Source of the DNA: Phlebotomus papatasi
Taxonomy: Eukaryota; Arthropoda; Insecta; Diptera; Psychodidae
Reading direction: 5' to 3'
DNA: 64,000 nucleotides
Assembly: GCF_024763615.1 (NCBI RefSeq)
Contig: NC_077224.1
Location: 88,546,712 to 88,610,711 of the forward strand
In this document: positions 33,528-44,767 of the stretch, piece by piece
How the letters are laid out: every line of letters starts with the position of its first letter
How positions within the stretch are numbered: the stretch's first letter is position 1
Translations under genes and position numbers: made by a program
Notes under the pieces: generated by a model
Seen by the model: only the letters and a program-made list of their open reading frames with translations
The model's database searches: none
Told to the model about the DNA's origin: nothing

Positions 33528-33778
33528 CACTGAGAGAAATCCGAAAAAGTTAAAATAACATTCCGGAAATGTTTATTTTACCTTGGAGTATTGATCCGAA
33601 ATCTGTGTAAATATTATGCTTTTTAAGTGTATTAGGGGTTAAAGTTACACTTTTCATGTTAATTTTACCCTTAAAAAGGTGTAAAATTAACATAAAAAAT
33701 GTTATTATATTTTTACATATGAAAAGTCTTAGTTATGAGGAAAAAAAGTTAATCGCACTCTCGTGTTTTTTCTCAGTG
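33528..33778 (+). mobile_element. MITE, CACTGAGA family, full copy
   Basis: It begins CACTGAGAGAAATCCGAAAA, ends TTTTTTCTCAGTG, and carries an internal hairpin (TTACACTTTTCATGTTAATT... complement). It is nearly identical in layout to 36702-36954. Confidence 0.8.
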
Positions 33779-35159
33779 TATTAATCAATCAGATGAAAGA
33801 CAATTTACAATCTGCAAAACTATCACTCATTCTGATAATGCAAATTGTAGAAAAATTGCAAGTTTTCATATTAATTTGTTTTTGTTTATCGAATTTTCAG
33901 AACCGTTTTAATTAACAATTTTTTTCCTGATGTTTGTTAATTTTTTTCTGCATAATCACTAAAATCACTTTGTCATCGTGACAATTAATTTTGTAATTTG
34001 CGTGTTTGTAGTTAAATTGTAGAGAAGCATTTCTTAGAATCATTTCTTCTTTTTTGTGTGCACTATTTCTCAGCATGATGCTTTACAACTGCTGTATACA
34101 TAGAATACTATGGTATTGAACTGTTAAGTCAGGTTTTTTTGCAAACACTTTTCCTGATACTAGGAATTTTAAACACAATACCAAAAGGAGTAAAGCAGAT
34201 AGTAAATTTCTGGGAAACCGGGGAAACCACTGAAATCACCTGTTGCAGGTGTTTGATTTTTTTTTAAACCTGTGTCAGTATTTTAGGCACGATTCTGTAA
34301 GTTCTGTTGGGATAATTGATTAGCTCGGAAATAGGTAGTTTGTCCGCTCGGGAAGCACACACAATCACACACTAAATAATTGCACCAAGAATCCGAAGTT
34401 GATTTCTCAAGTTGTGAATTAACAACAAGTTGTGATTTGGATCCCCTACTCTAACAATAAAAATCTCTACCATGGGAAACGCTCTTGGATAGGTCACGGT
34501 GACAAAATTTCAATTGAATTCAAATTGAGCACGATTCATCTCAAGAAGCTATTACTCAATATTTTTTTTTTAATTCTTCCACTGATATTTTTCTTTCATT
34601 CACAAAATGTATTATGCTTCTCTCAGTTGTACTAATACGACTATCGTAGTTTTGTGTGTTTGTTTTTGAAATGAGATATAAATAAAATAGTCTTGGCATT
34701 TGGAAAAGAATATACGCGGCGAAAAACCATCACATTTTCGAAAGGAATTTGTGTGGCAAGTGTTTTTTTCTCCTCTTCTTCCAACTCACAAAATTACAAA
34801 CGAAATATTCACCTTTTGAAAACTTTTCTACGAAACTGCAAACAGAAAAAAATTTCACTGATTTGCAAAGCACTCAACACTTCTTATACCCTTGAATGGT
34901 TCTTTCGAAATATTGGGAAAAATAGTTCCATAAGTTTTTCTTGACTTTGCGCAGGTTAATTGTGCATTTGGTTTTTTTTCTGGCCAGGAAATTTTAGTGA
35001 TTTCTTATCGACATCCAAATTGGGTCATCGCTCTGAGAGTTATGTAAAAGAAATTAATGACACCTACTTGTCTAATTTACAACACACACTCTCTTGGGAC
35101 TATGTTGTTTTTTTTCAAGGAAAATTTAGAAGATCTTCACTTGTTGCACCTCAAACATT

Positions 35160-35300
35160 GATCCGATCCTCACATTCACTGTGAGAGATTCGAATGGACT
35201 GAAGAGATCTGCCGCGATAACGAGGCTCTGACCGTTCAGGAAGGCGGGAATTTCTCATAAGTTCATTTCTCTCTTCTAGCTTAGGGCGCTGCCTTGTGGG
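35160..35300. promoter_or_regulatory. GC-richer patch with CTCF-like motif; possible distal promoter
   Basis: On the - strand this patch carries CTCTTCAGTCC, an arthropod initiator match, within otherwise AT-rich DNA. At 35284-35300 the + strand reads GGGCGCTGCCTTGTGGG, resembling a CTCF core. A transcript on the - strand could supply a noncoding 5' exon for the UGT gene 5 kb away. This is a guess from composition. Confidence 0.2.
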
Positions 35301-36254
35301 AAAAATATGAATTTTACAATTTTAGGGTTTCAAAATTTCATGAAAATTAAATTCATGAAATTTTCCCACACAATTTCATAACTTTCGTCAGGTAATATTT
35401 CAATAAGTTCATAAAGCATAAAAGTATCACTTCAAAATCAAAACGTAATTAAAATTGTTTAAAATAAGTCAGGACTCATGAACGTTTTATGTAAATTTTA
35501 GTTTAAAGCGGTCTTTGGAGTAAAGCGAATTTGGCCTAATCATCTAATCTTAAGTCAGATTTTTTTCAAATATCTTGCATGATAAGAAATTAGAGAAGTT
35601 AAGCCACACGGCTAAGGTTTTAGGTTTGAAGCTTAGATTAGATTGGTTTCCGAAAGATCTTAAATTCTTAAACAATAGATAATTGCGGCATTTTTTCAAA
35701 ATCTAATAGAACAATTACTTGTAATACATCATACTAAAGGAACATTTTTCTAAATATGTAGGCTCTCAAAAGAGGAGCTCAGAGCAAAAAAACACTATTT
35801 TAATAGGGAAATGTATAAAGTCTAAACGTTTAAGCTATATGGATAAGCCTTAGGTCTGACACCTGTATAATCTGTTTTTAATTTATAAATCAATGAAACC
35901 TTTAATAATATAGTAGACTCTCGCTCAATCAGCTCTTTTTCAATTGGCCGAAAAATTTTGTTGGCAATTTTCACGTTTAATTATGAAGCAAATTTGCTCA
36001 AATTCGCGGTAGTTCCTCTTTGTCATGATTCTTTATAATTGAGCGCTTTTTGTGGAATTTACAAAGGCTTTGACGCCCAAATCTATCGATAAACCGGATG
36101 ACATATCGCCCCTTATACCCGATTGAGAGAGAGTCAACTGTAATATTAAAATCAGCCAGAATAGGAGAACAGAGCAATATTTTGGACAGATTTCATATAA
36201 AAATTAAATTATTTCAATTGAAAAAACAAGCATAAACAAAGCGTCTAAATTATC

Positions 36255-37222
36255 TTATGATCTTTCCTTCAGATAGACACAATCATTTTGTTTACACATC
36301 AATTGATCAATTGATAATTTTTCTTTTTTTGAAAAAAAAAATGGAACTGACCATGAACGTGCAAGCGATGTTTTGTTTGAGGATCGATGAAATCTTGTCC
36401 TTTTGAGGATTTTTAAGGCTTCATATAGAGGTCCTTTAACAATATTTATTTCAAGGTTATTTGCGATACGTCTCACAGATTGTTTATCTGCAGATGTGAC
36501 GTAGATTTCATTCAATTTGCTGATTCACTTTAAGGACGATGACTAGTGATGAAGCAATTTTTTCTACACCTCCATCAAAGCATTTTAAAATGCCACTATC
36601 ATCCCAGTACCAAGTAATGTTTGGAAAAACGAAAAGTTTAATTACATTCATGTTTTGAAGAGCCCTACGGATAGCTACTTCCGCATTTCCTGCAAAATAT
36701 ACACTGAGAGAAATCGGAAAAAGTTAAAATAACATTTCAGAAATGTTAATTTTACCCTGCAGTATTGATCCGAAATCGGCGTAAATATTACCCTTTTTAG
36801 GTGTATTAGGGGTTAAAGTTACCCTTTTCCATGTTAATTTTACACTTAGAAAGGTGTAAAATTAACATTAAAAAATGTTGATATATTTTTACACATGAAA
36901 AGTGTTAAAATTATGAGGAAAAAAAGTTAATCGCACCCCCATTTTTTCTCAGTGTAGCGACATTACATTGTCACGTTTGTGTTCCATTACGGTTTAAAAA
37001 ACTTTTACAAAATATTATGGAAAATGCTTTTGTAGGTTTGTCAATAAAATGATCTACAATTATGCATAATATGAAACCGCTGTCACCAGCGGTTTGACAG
37101 CTATGCACTCTGAACATTCTTGCATTTTTTTTTGAGTCACTCTCAAAAAATTGAAGCCCCCCTTCAGAATTGTATATTTTGTATTCTAGTCTTGAGATTA
37201 TGCCACTGTATAGAATTTCCAT
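36255..37222 (-). pseudogene. Broken coding remnant, family not recognised
   Basis: Three - strand stretches read like protein of ordinary complexity. One is an ORF from an ATG at 37222 (MEILYSGIISRLEYKIYNSE onward) to a stop near 36971. The second is a frame at about 36693-36520 reading VAIRRALQNMNVIKLFVFPN and WYWDDSGILKCFDGG. The third is a frame from 36515 with LNEIYVTSADKQSVRRIANN. A MITE (36702-36954) separates the first two, and a reading-frame shift near 36515 separates the last two. A TTTTGCAG just before the second piece could be an old splice acceptor, but the phases do not join. I do not recognise the protein, and function is unknown. Confidence 0.35.
36702..36954 (+). mobile_element. 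MITE, CACTGAGA family, TA-flanked full copy
   Basis: The ends CACTGAGAGAAATCGGAAAA and CCATTTTTTCTCAGTG are flanked by TA (36700-36701, 36955-36956). The body has AGTGTAAAATTAACAT-type inverted motifs. It interrupts the coding remnant at 36255-37222. Confidence 0.82.
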
Positions 37223-37344
37223 TCTATAAGACCTCTTATCTTAAGAGACAAAAGACGGTTGGATTTTGAATATGCATGGAGGGAGAGAGAAAGAGGAAAA
37301 AGTGGTGAATGAGATCAACTGGAAAGAAAGTAGGGGAAGAGCGG

Positions 37345-37710
37345 GAACTTGTCAGGGCGTTACGTAAGACTTGATTTGACAAAGAGACGTGAGGAGAGAA
37401 AAGTTATTAGTTTATTTGTGAATTATAATTAAAATAGTAAATTAAAAATACAGAAAAACGACAGTGACGTAGAGTTAAACTGTGTTCAGTCTAATAGTGG
37501 AGAAGTTGGTGTAAATAAATAATTGGTGAAGGTGATAATTGTGTTTTTCTGCTGTGGTGCATTTGAAGAAGGGCATTTGGCGGTCATCGAGGAAACGTCT
37601 TCTGGAAAATCCAGCCGCCTACGTTCCGGATCACTGTTAAAGACATTTAGTAAAGGAATATATATTTCCAGGTACGTTTTATTATTGTTTACCACAGGTA
37701 ATTCTCCACA
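37345..37710 (+). mobile_element. Possible LTR-retrotransposon fragment or solo LTR
   Basis: The segment starts near TTGTCAGGGCGTTACGTAAG and ends TTACCACAGGTAATTCTCCA CA (37688-37710). The last 27 bases (from TATTGTTTACC) are repeated exactly at about 32320-32346 inside the TTAA element, followed there by different sequence. A TGTC...CA outline and a sharp shared 3' boundary fit an LTR end, but I found no target duplication or internal retroviral-type genes. Confidence 0.3.
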
Positions 37711-38761
37711 GCCACTAATAAATAATTATTTTTATTTAAAAATTATATTTTAACCGCTCAAAGCTATTTTAATGGAGAAATATGAATATACGATAGACTC
37801 TTTTTGCTTTAAATAACTCATTTATGTCCTGTATGAGCTTTAACCCTTTAACGACGAGACACTTTTTACGGAATGAAAATCAACAATAAGAATTAAACTG
37901 AGAGACATAATCAATGATAAGTTTTACATCTAACCTTGGAAAGTCCAACAGAGTCTGATTCGGTGTATTTTGTGCTTCTATGAACGATAGGGACAAAAAT
38001 AGCCCAAAAATTTAAGTAATTTTTCTAACAATACCAGTGAATAATATTTTTCGCATTAATGAAAATAGGTGAGATTGCTAAGAATCTCATCTAATATTAC
38101 GTATGAGTATTGTAGTTTTCATTGCCAAAAGGGTTTTGCTTAAAAAAAATTGAAAGTATAAAAAATAAATAAAATCAATTATGAATTTGAGAATTCAAAA
38201 ATTCGTTATTTTAGAGCTTAAATATTTACTATATAGCAAATAGCTACAGACTTGCAAAAAATATTCTGGATTCCTTCAACCTTCTACTTCACAATTATGT
38301 ACAGACATAAGAAAAAAATAACTTTAGGTAGTCAGGAAAAATTATTTTCTTTATGGGACACCGGTGTTCCAATCGTCCTTAAAGGGTTAATCAATCATCA
38401 AGCCTCTGACTTTGATATTTTGACCTGGAATATAATTTTTAAATTTCGTTGAAATTTTTGAAATTTTCAAAACCTAATATTTCTTGAAATATTTCAGTGA
38501 GTATTTGAAATTTTGCCACATTTAAACCCTATCGTCTGGAAAGTGTTCATTGTCAAAGTTTTGTGTTATTCATCACCGTTTTGTACTTATTTGCGTTGAA
38601 AAATAGATGTTCTTTGTTGCAATTCATTAGAAGCATTAGGTTTGGAATCGATCTGAAAAATCTTCAGTGTCTTCTGTAAAATCCTAATTCGTGGTGCTTG
38701 GAAATAGTTAAAGTTAAGTGGTCAGAAGTTCAGTTCACAGGAAGCTGGTAAAAATTTTTCA

Positions 38762-39887
38762 ATGTCAATAGTAAGTATTTTGTGCTCCAATTATCTCAGA
38801 GAGAATTCAATTAAAATTATTGTTCATATTTTTTTTGTGTGAAAAAAAAATCAGTGCGTCCAGCAATTGTAAGGAGGTCATCGGATTCGACTGCTGAAGG
38901 AATTGATGATACAGACAGTCCGGATAGCTTTGAGCAGGGCAGTTTGACTATAAATCGGAATCAGAGTGAAGATGCTGAGGGTAGGACTGAAGGTAGGATG
39001 GAGGGAAAGTCGTTGATCGATGGCGGTGAGAATTAAATTTTTGGCGGGATTTTTTTTCAGGAGTGTGGAGGCGGGAAAATCGCAAACAAATTCCCACGGA
39101 AGGGAGTGTGGTGCTAAGATTTGAAATTCCATCAGCTAGGATCCTGCCGACTGAGAAGGAGGCCTCAAACAGCAAGAAATACGTCAATTATGAACTATGT
39201 GTGACTCAGGTTGGTCCTGGAGCTCCTGATCCACATCCAGCCACCATTGAGAGGCGCTATACGAATTTCCTCATGCTCTACAATGGCCTGAGGAAGGATC
39301 ATCCGAATCTGATGCAGAGTGTCTATTTTCCCAAAAAAGCCATTATGGGAAACTTTTCGCCGGATCTCATTGCCCAAAGGGGGGCAGCATTTGAAGTTTT
39401 TCTCGATTATGTGGTATCTTCGTGGGAATTGAAGGAATCTCAGCATTTTCTGAATTTTTTGCAGGGAAGAGAATTGGAGAGGGCATGCAGGTTACTCGAT
39501 GAGCGTCGGAATGAACAAGCTGTTCCCATTTTGCAGAATAGCTTTCGTTTGCTGAACAAAATCTTTCTAGATCACTCAAAGCCTGTTCTCTTGCTACTCT
39601 GCCGCCTTGTGGCTGCCTGCACGACATCCCCATTGCCTCATCCAATGGCTGAACAGTGGGCAGAAGTAGCTCTCAGGAGATATGAGAGTGTCTGTGATGC
39701 TGACTTACTGTCGCTCTATGTGCCTCTCCTGCAGACCTGTACTCATCTTTGGTGGCAGAGAGGCCGGGATAACAAGGCCCTGGAGGAGCGTTTGAAGGAT
39801 ATCCAGGGGAAGGGTATCAAAATCACAGGAACTCCAACTCTCACTCAAGCCATTCACACTTTAGATCCACGTGCTGAAACCACATAA
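38762..39887 (+). CDS. PX-domain sorting nexin, SNX20/SNX21 type
   Basis: Exons: a short first exon from ATG 38762, then 38855-39025 and 39061-39887, about 336 aa. The N-terminal 60 residues are acidic and Ser/Thr-rich. The PX domain begins near VVLRFEIPSARILP and includes the phosphoinositide-binding RRYTNFLMLYNGLRKDHP and the FPKKAIMGNFSP...R.AFEVFL segment. The C-terminal half is helical (LLNKIFLDHSKPVLLLLCRL, WAEVALRRYESV), like the TPR/PXB part of SNX20/21. Such proteins bind endosomal PI3P-type lipids. The start is uncertain: the strong donor GTAAGT at 38771 is out of phase with exon 2, whereas GTATTT at 38775 is in phase (MSIV-M-RPAIV). Convergent with lipase A. Confidence 0.85.
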
Positions 39888-40148
39888 AAATGCCCAGAAA
39901 CAAATCCCCTCTGCAACATCCTCATTTTACCGAACTTCCCGATCCTGGGAAGGAACCTGTGGAACCTGTATTGCAACGGTTGTCCTGCCATAGACCAAAG
40001 GCAGTCTTTATTTTATTCCCTGACTTGTTGTGCTAAGTGTTCAACGGCAAATTTCGAAGTGGAAGGAGCGTCAATTCAAGGACAATTGCATCTTAAGTGT
40101 TGTTCTCAAAATATTTTTATACACACCTTTTTGACCATCACAGTAATT

Positions 40149-40154
40149 TTTAAT
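40149..40154 (-). terminator. Poly(A) signal of lipase A
   Basis: TTTAAT on the + strand reads ATTAAA on the - strand, 40 nt past the lipase A stop at 40194. It lies 4 nt from the sorting nexin AATAAA on the other strand. Confidence 0.5.
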
Positions 40155-40158
40155 TTTA

Positions 40159-40164
40159 AATAAA
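40159..40164 (+). terminator. Poly(A) signal of the sorting nexin gene
   Basis: AATAAA lies 271 nt after the TAA at 39885-39887. It sits back to back with the lipase A signal, so the two genes share a bidirectional termination zone. Confidence 0.6.
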
Positions 40165-40193
40165 AGTATTAGAGAAAAATAACATCCTGAATT

Positions 40194-43100
40194 TTATGTT
40201 GAAGATTGGTGAATGATAGAATTGAGGGTAGAACGCCAGAAAGGTTCCTGCTCAAAGAAAATTTTCTTGCCCATCGCAAAGGGACTTTGATAGTTGGTTC
40301 CCAAGTAGAATGATCCACTTTTATGTGGACTAGCTCTCTCTCCCATCTCCACAAAATCCCCCCTGCAGTCACCGGCTTTGTAGGCAAACCAGGAAGGACA
40401 AGCAAGACCCCAGAATCCCAATCTCGAGTGAACTGACTCGAGAAAATACTCCACAGCTCTTCCATGGCTGCAAATACCTGCCAAGAAGAAAAAATCTCAT
40501 ACTCAGCCATCTCAAAAGCATCCAAAACTACTCACTAGCCAGTTCAGAAATCCCTCCACATCCTGGCTGAGGAGGAGTTCCTCCATTGACATAAAAATCA
40601 GCCACTCCAATTGGCGCATAATTCCCCAAAGTCCCTCCGGAAGTGTGAATGATATCCACAAAGGCAGCATCTGATGGATCGAGTCGAAGATCAGGATCCC
40701 GGAATCGTTGGAAATTGGGCAAGGCTGGATCCAATCCGGTTATACGATACAGCTGCGGGGATTTAATTTGTGCTCCGGCAAATCCTGCAATATGAGCTCC
40801 TAAACTGTGCCCAATGACGTGAATCCTAGACGCATTTGCATGACCATCATCTATTAGTTCTTGAATCTTCTCGGCCACGTACATCCCAACGACCCTTGTG
40901 AGATTAGCTACTCGCATATAGTTGATATCTTCAGAGATTTGTGACCAATCAACAACTAAAAGAGATTTTGGGGATTTTTTCTCAACTTTCAAGAGCGCTA
41001 GCCCACAATACACCTTTTAGATCAGGAAAATTTCATGAAGTCGAAATTCGAATCCCTTTCTTTCTCACACGCCTTGCATATGTCTATCTCATTCTTTCAC
41101 ATTTTAAATTCGATTGATCTAAATTGAATTTGTTGTGATGTTTAAAAAAAGAAGAAGAGTCCGTTAGAATGGGATAGACATATTAAAATTGTGGGAGAAA
41201 GAAAGGGATTCGAATTTAGACTTCATGAAATTTTCCTGATCTAAAATGTGTGCCCGAAAAGGATCTTTTTTAAATAAATATGATATATATAACACAAAAC
41301 CTAATGTATCTTGCCCTACATCATTAGTGCTATTCCTCTAATAAAAATGAATAGAAGAAACCAATCACATAACGATCTAAAACGAATACCACTTGTTTTA
41401 AATTTTATCATAATCAGATTAAAGATCGGATTAAAAATATCAATCCCACAGTGATTTATTTCCAAAGAAAATAGGACAGCCTATCCTCTGAAAAAAAGTT
41501 TGCCCTAAATTGCGATGTTGGACTTCAGGAATAAATGTAAGAGTCAATCATCTAAACTGAATACCACTAATTTTAAAAATCAATCCCGAAATGTTTTAAA
41601 TTAAATCATACTTGTTTAGATTGGATTGCAGATTAATTTAAAGATTCTTATTTTGTATAGCATCAAGTTTAATTTGCTCCTAGAAAGCAGATTTAAAAAG
41701 GAATCAATCCCACAAGGGTTTAAATCGAATACCATTAATTCTAAAAATTAATTCAGGAATCTTTTAAATTGTATCATCATTATTTGTTTAGACTGGATTT
41801 TACAATGATTTATGGGGTTTTTATTTTATAAAAACCTTTCTTAGAAAGTGGATTAAAAAAAACAATACCACAATCAATGGTCTAAAATGAATACCATTTG
41901 CTGTTAAATCAATCCCAAAATGTTTTAAATTGATTGGATTTTAGATAAATTTATGATATATTTCTTTTCTTTAAAATCAATCTTATTTCTACTTAAAAAG
42001 TATATTAAAAAAGATCAATTTCACAATAGTCGAAAATTAATACCACAAATTCTAAAAATCAATCCCGAAATGTTTTAAATTAAATCATATTTGATTAGAC
42101 TGGATTTTAGGTTGATTTATAGGATATTTATTTTGTATGGAATCATTTTTAATTTTCTCCTAGAAAGCAGATTTAAAAAAAATCAATCCAGTTTGAATCG
42201 AATACCAAAATTCTAAAAATTAACTCAGAAATGTTTTAAAATTGTATCATTATTTGATACATTTTTAGATATGATTTTAAATTGATTTATGGGGCATTTA
42301 TTTTATAAAAATATTTCTAAGAAAGTAGATTAAAAATAATAATATAATGATCTAAAATAAATACCATTTGTTCTTAAATCAATCCCAAAAATGTTTTAAA
42401 TTGCCTGGATTTTAGATAAAGTTATGAGATATTTCTTTTCAATAAAATCAATCTTATTTCTACTTAGACAGGAGATTAAAAAAGATCAATCCCACAATGG
42501 TCTAAAATGAATCCCACTATTTCTCAAAATCAATCCCGAAAAATTTTAAGTGGCATTATATTTGCTTATTTTAGATATTTTCTAAATTTGACATACATTT
42601 AATGATATTTATTTTCTTCTAGAATCATTTTCTTTTCTGCTTAGAAAGCAGATTAAAAAAATCAATCCCACAATGATCTTATATTAATGCCAATATTTCT
42701 AAAACTGATCTTGAAATGTTTTAAAATGATGAATATTTGTTTAGACTGGATTTTATATAAATATTTTTTTTTATATAGTCAACTTTATTTGTTCTTAGAA
42801 AGCCAATTTAAAAAAAATATCAATCCCACAATGGTCTAAAACGAATACCATTACCTCTAAAAATCAATCCCAAAATATTTTAAATTGTAATTATATTTAA
42901 TTTAGACTGGATTTTAGGGACATTCATAGGATATTTATTTTCAATAAAATTAATTTTAATATTTTTAGAAAGCGGAGTTTAGGAAATCAATTCCATAATG
43001 TAATAAAATTAAAAACTATTATTTTTAAACATAAATTCTAATATTCCTGATATTATCCTCTTATTTCAGACTAAATATGGTTTGTAAATTTTATGATATA

Positions 43101-44478
43101 TATTTATTTACTTCTTGTAAATACAAATAATCAATTCCACAAATGCGTAAAATGAATCCCACGATTTTTATTAAAAAAAAACAACTGCTTTTGAACCTAG
43201 GCTCTTGAAGCAAACCTTAAATTATAGACGTACAAAATTTCTAAAAATTATTCCGAGAATTTATTTGCACCAATCAATGGCATTTATTTAGCAAAATAAA
43301 TTATGCAGAATAATGAATCCCAAAATTTATTAATAAGACTTTTTGAATATTTGTATTATCTAGAATCGTTCTATTAATTTCTTAAATGTATTTAGGATTG
43401 GAGAATATTTATTCTGCAAATTGCAGTCCCACGGTTTATAAAAATCAATCCCAAAATGTTTTAGAAGCTTACTCATATAATCAAGTAAATTTTATTTAAA
43501 TATTTGAGGTATAATTAACTTGTACAATCAATACCACTTATTTCTACAGATAAAAAAATCAGTACCACTATAGGACAAAATGAATCCCACAGGTTTTGAA
43601 GAAAACCAAACCTCTAATGTTTCATAACAAATCCCATTAGGTTCGACAAAAATAAATTTGTTTTAAAGTACGAATCCCACAATTGCATAAAATTATTCAT
43701 AATTTAAAATAAAATTTGTGGGATTGAAATTGTGTCACTGAATTCAATTTCGTAGATATTTCTTTTGTAATATGTAGATTGTGTAAGGGAAAAAATAAAT
43801 AATGGAATGAATACCTAATTTTTTTCCTACCATACTCTATAAAACAAAATAAAATTTAATGGGATTGTAATGAAGGACATGATTCTATCATTCTTAAAAG
43901 AGTTAACAAATTTAGCAATAAAGATGGAGAAACCTATCCTAAATCGGATATTGGTATTGCAATGCCCGATTTTAATTACTTTTATGTATTTGAAGTTTTG
44001 AAATGTGTAAAATGTAAAGCGATAAATGCATAAGTTTTATGCTTACTGAAAATATTGTAATCTGCCGAAGCGTGGTATGCTTCTTTGAGCTGCTGAAATT
44101 GCAGGGAGTTTTTGTTGTTCAGCCAACCATGAATGATGAACTTGGTGTCGAGATTACTATCAAACTGATCAGTTACTTTAATCTGTGCCACTTCTCTTCC
44201 ATTTGGCGCGAAGGATGCTGAATTTATGAATTGTGGATGATTCTTCCGATAAAAGAACAACCTCACAAGATCCCTAATATCCTTAACAGTCGCATTCCCT
44301 ACGTCAATTGTGTCTATTGCCGGATCCGTGGAGTTTTCCGGAAGTCCCTCTAAGATCGAAAGGGTTTTTTTTTGGTTTCTGGATTTGTTTATTGTTTCAT
44401 TGAAATGGGAAGCTTACCAGAAATTCGAAGGAGCATCAGGTATATTGGAGCAAAAATTAGAAATACTTTCCCAAACAT
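40194..44478 (-). CDS. Lipase A: secreted pancreatic-lipase-family enzyme
   Basis: Exons on the - strand: 44478-44418 (signal peptide), 44349-44047, 40955-40536 and 40477-40194, giving 355 aa. All junctions are phase 1. The signal peptide (MFGKVFLIFAPIYLMLLRIS) fills exon 1. KFIIHGWLNNK is the oxyanion-side strand, IVDWSQIS follows, then the elbow VIGHSLGAHIAGFAG (Ser near 172), ITGLDPALPNFQ (Asp near 197) and CSHGRAVEYFLESV (His near 266), a full triad. The lid between GCGGISELAS and CSHG is very short, a trait linked in insects to phospholipase A1/galactolipase preference rather than triglyceride lipase; substrate remains inference. The 289 bp gap to the lipase B stop upstream marks a head-to-tail tandem pair; A and B are the most alike in the array. 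The TCAGTTTC near 44510 could be its initiator. Confidence 0.93.
41009..41262. mobile_element. MITE, GGCTCCGGCACACC family, single copy
   Basis: It contains ACACCTTTTAGATCAGGAAA and, at the far end, TTTCCTGATCTAAAATGTGT, with the central GAAAGAAAGGGATTCGAATT stretch. It is one of the best-preserved copies and lies within 60 bp of the lipase A exon 3 acceptor. Confidence 0.8.
41330..43700 (+). repeat. Satellite-like tandem array, about 150-173 bp unit, ten or more copies
   Basis: The marker AATCAATCCCGAAATGTTTT recurs near 41578, 41748, 41907, 42056, 42219, 42376, 42527, 42700 and 42859, a spacing of 149-173 bp. Each unit also holds AATCAATCCCACAATGGTCT, GAATACCA and AGAAAGCAGATTAAAAAA. Copies are well diverged and fade after about 43100. 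Confidence 0.82.
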
Positions 44479-44632
44479 TTAGACTAAAATTCTAGCACAT
44501 TTCCCACTGAATTCCAGAAAGAAACTGACAAAAATTTCAACAATTTATCCAACTCACTTCCTCATAAATCGCAATGTGACATCAAGTGGTAAATATCACT
44601 TGGGCCCAATTACATTTATAGCTATATCATTT

Positions 44633-44638
44633 TTTATT
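44633..44638 (-). terminator. Poly(A) signal of lipase B
   Basis: TTTATT on the + strand (AATAAA on -) lies 130 nt past the lipase B stop and 155 nt before the lipase A start codon. Confidence 0.5.
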
Positions 44639-44767
44639 GCTCACTTTTCTCTTTTTTTTTCAAACAATTATTGTGAAAAACAGCTTTGTGGTTGTAGGAA
44701 AATTAATTCGAACCATTTGCTCGATGAATTCTCGCTCTGGGAAAAGGTTAAGAGAATTCATATAAGT

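Larger units (their letters stand above)
30109..38761. other. Gene-poor interval between UGT and the sorting nexin gene
   Basis: This 8.6 kb interval holds nested transposons (30821-31594, 31758-31984, 32123-33268, 33528-33778, 36702-36954), a TA microsatellite, a possible LTR fragment (about 37345-37710), a broken coding remnant (36255-37222) and a GC-richer patch near 35160-35300. The patch might be an upstream promoter or 5' exon of the UGT gene. No intact gene was found. Confidence 0.65.
40956..44046 (-). other. Intron 2 of lipase A
   Basis: This is a 3.1 kb intron between the HGW exon and the GHSLG exon (donor GTAAGC, acceptor TCTTTTAG). It contains a GGCTCCGGCACACC-family MITE next to the acceptor (41009-41262) and then an approximately 160 bp tandem array (41330-43700). 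No extra exon was seen. Confidence 0.8.
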
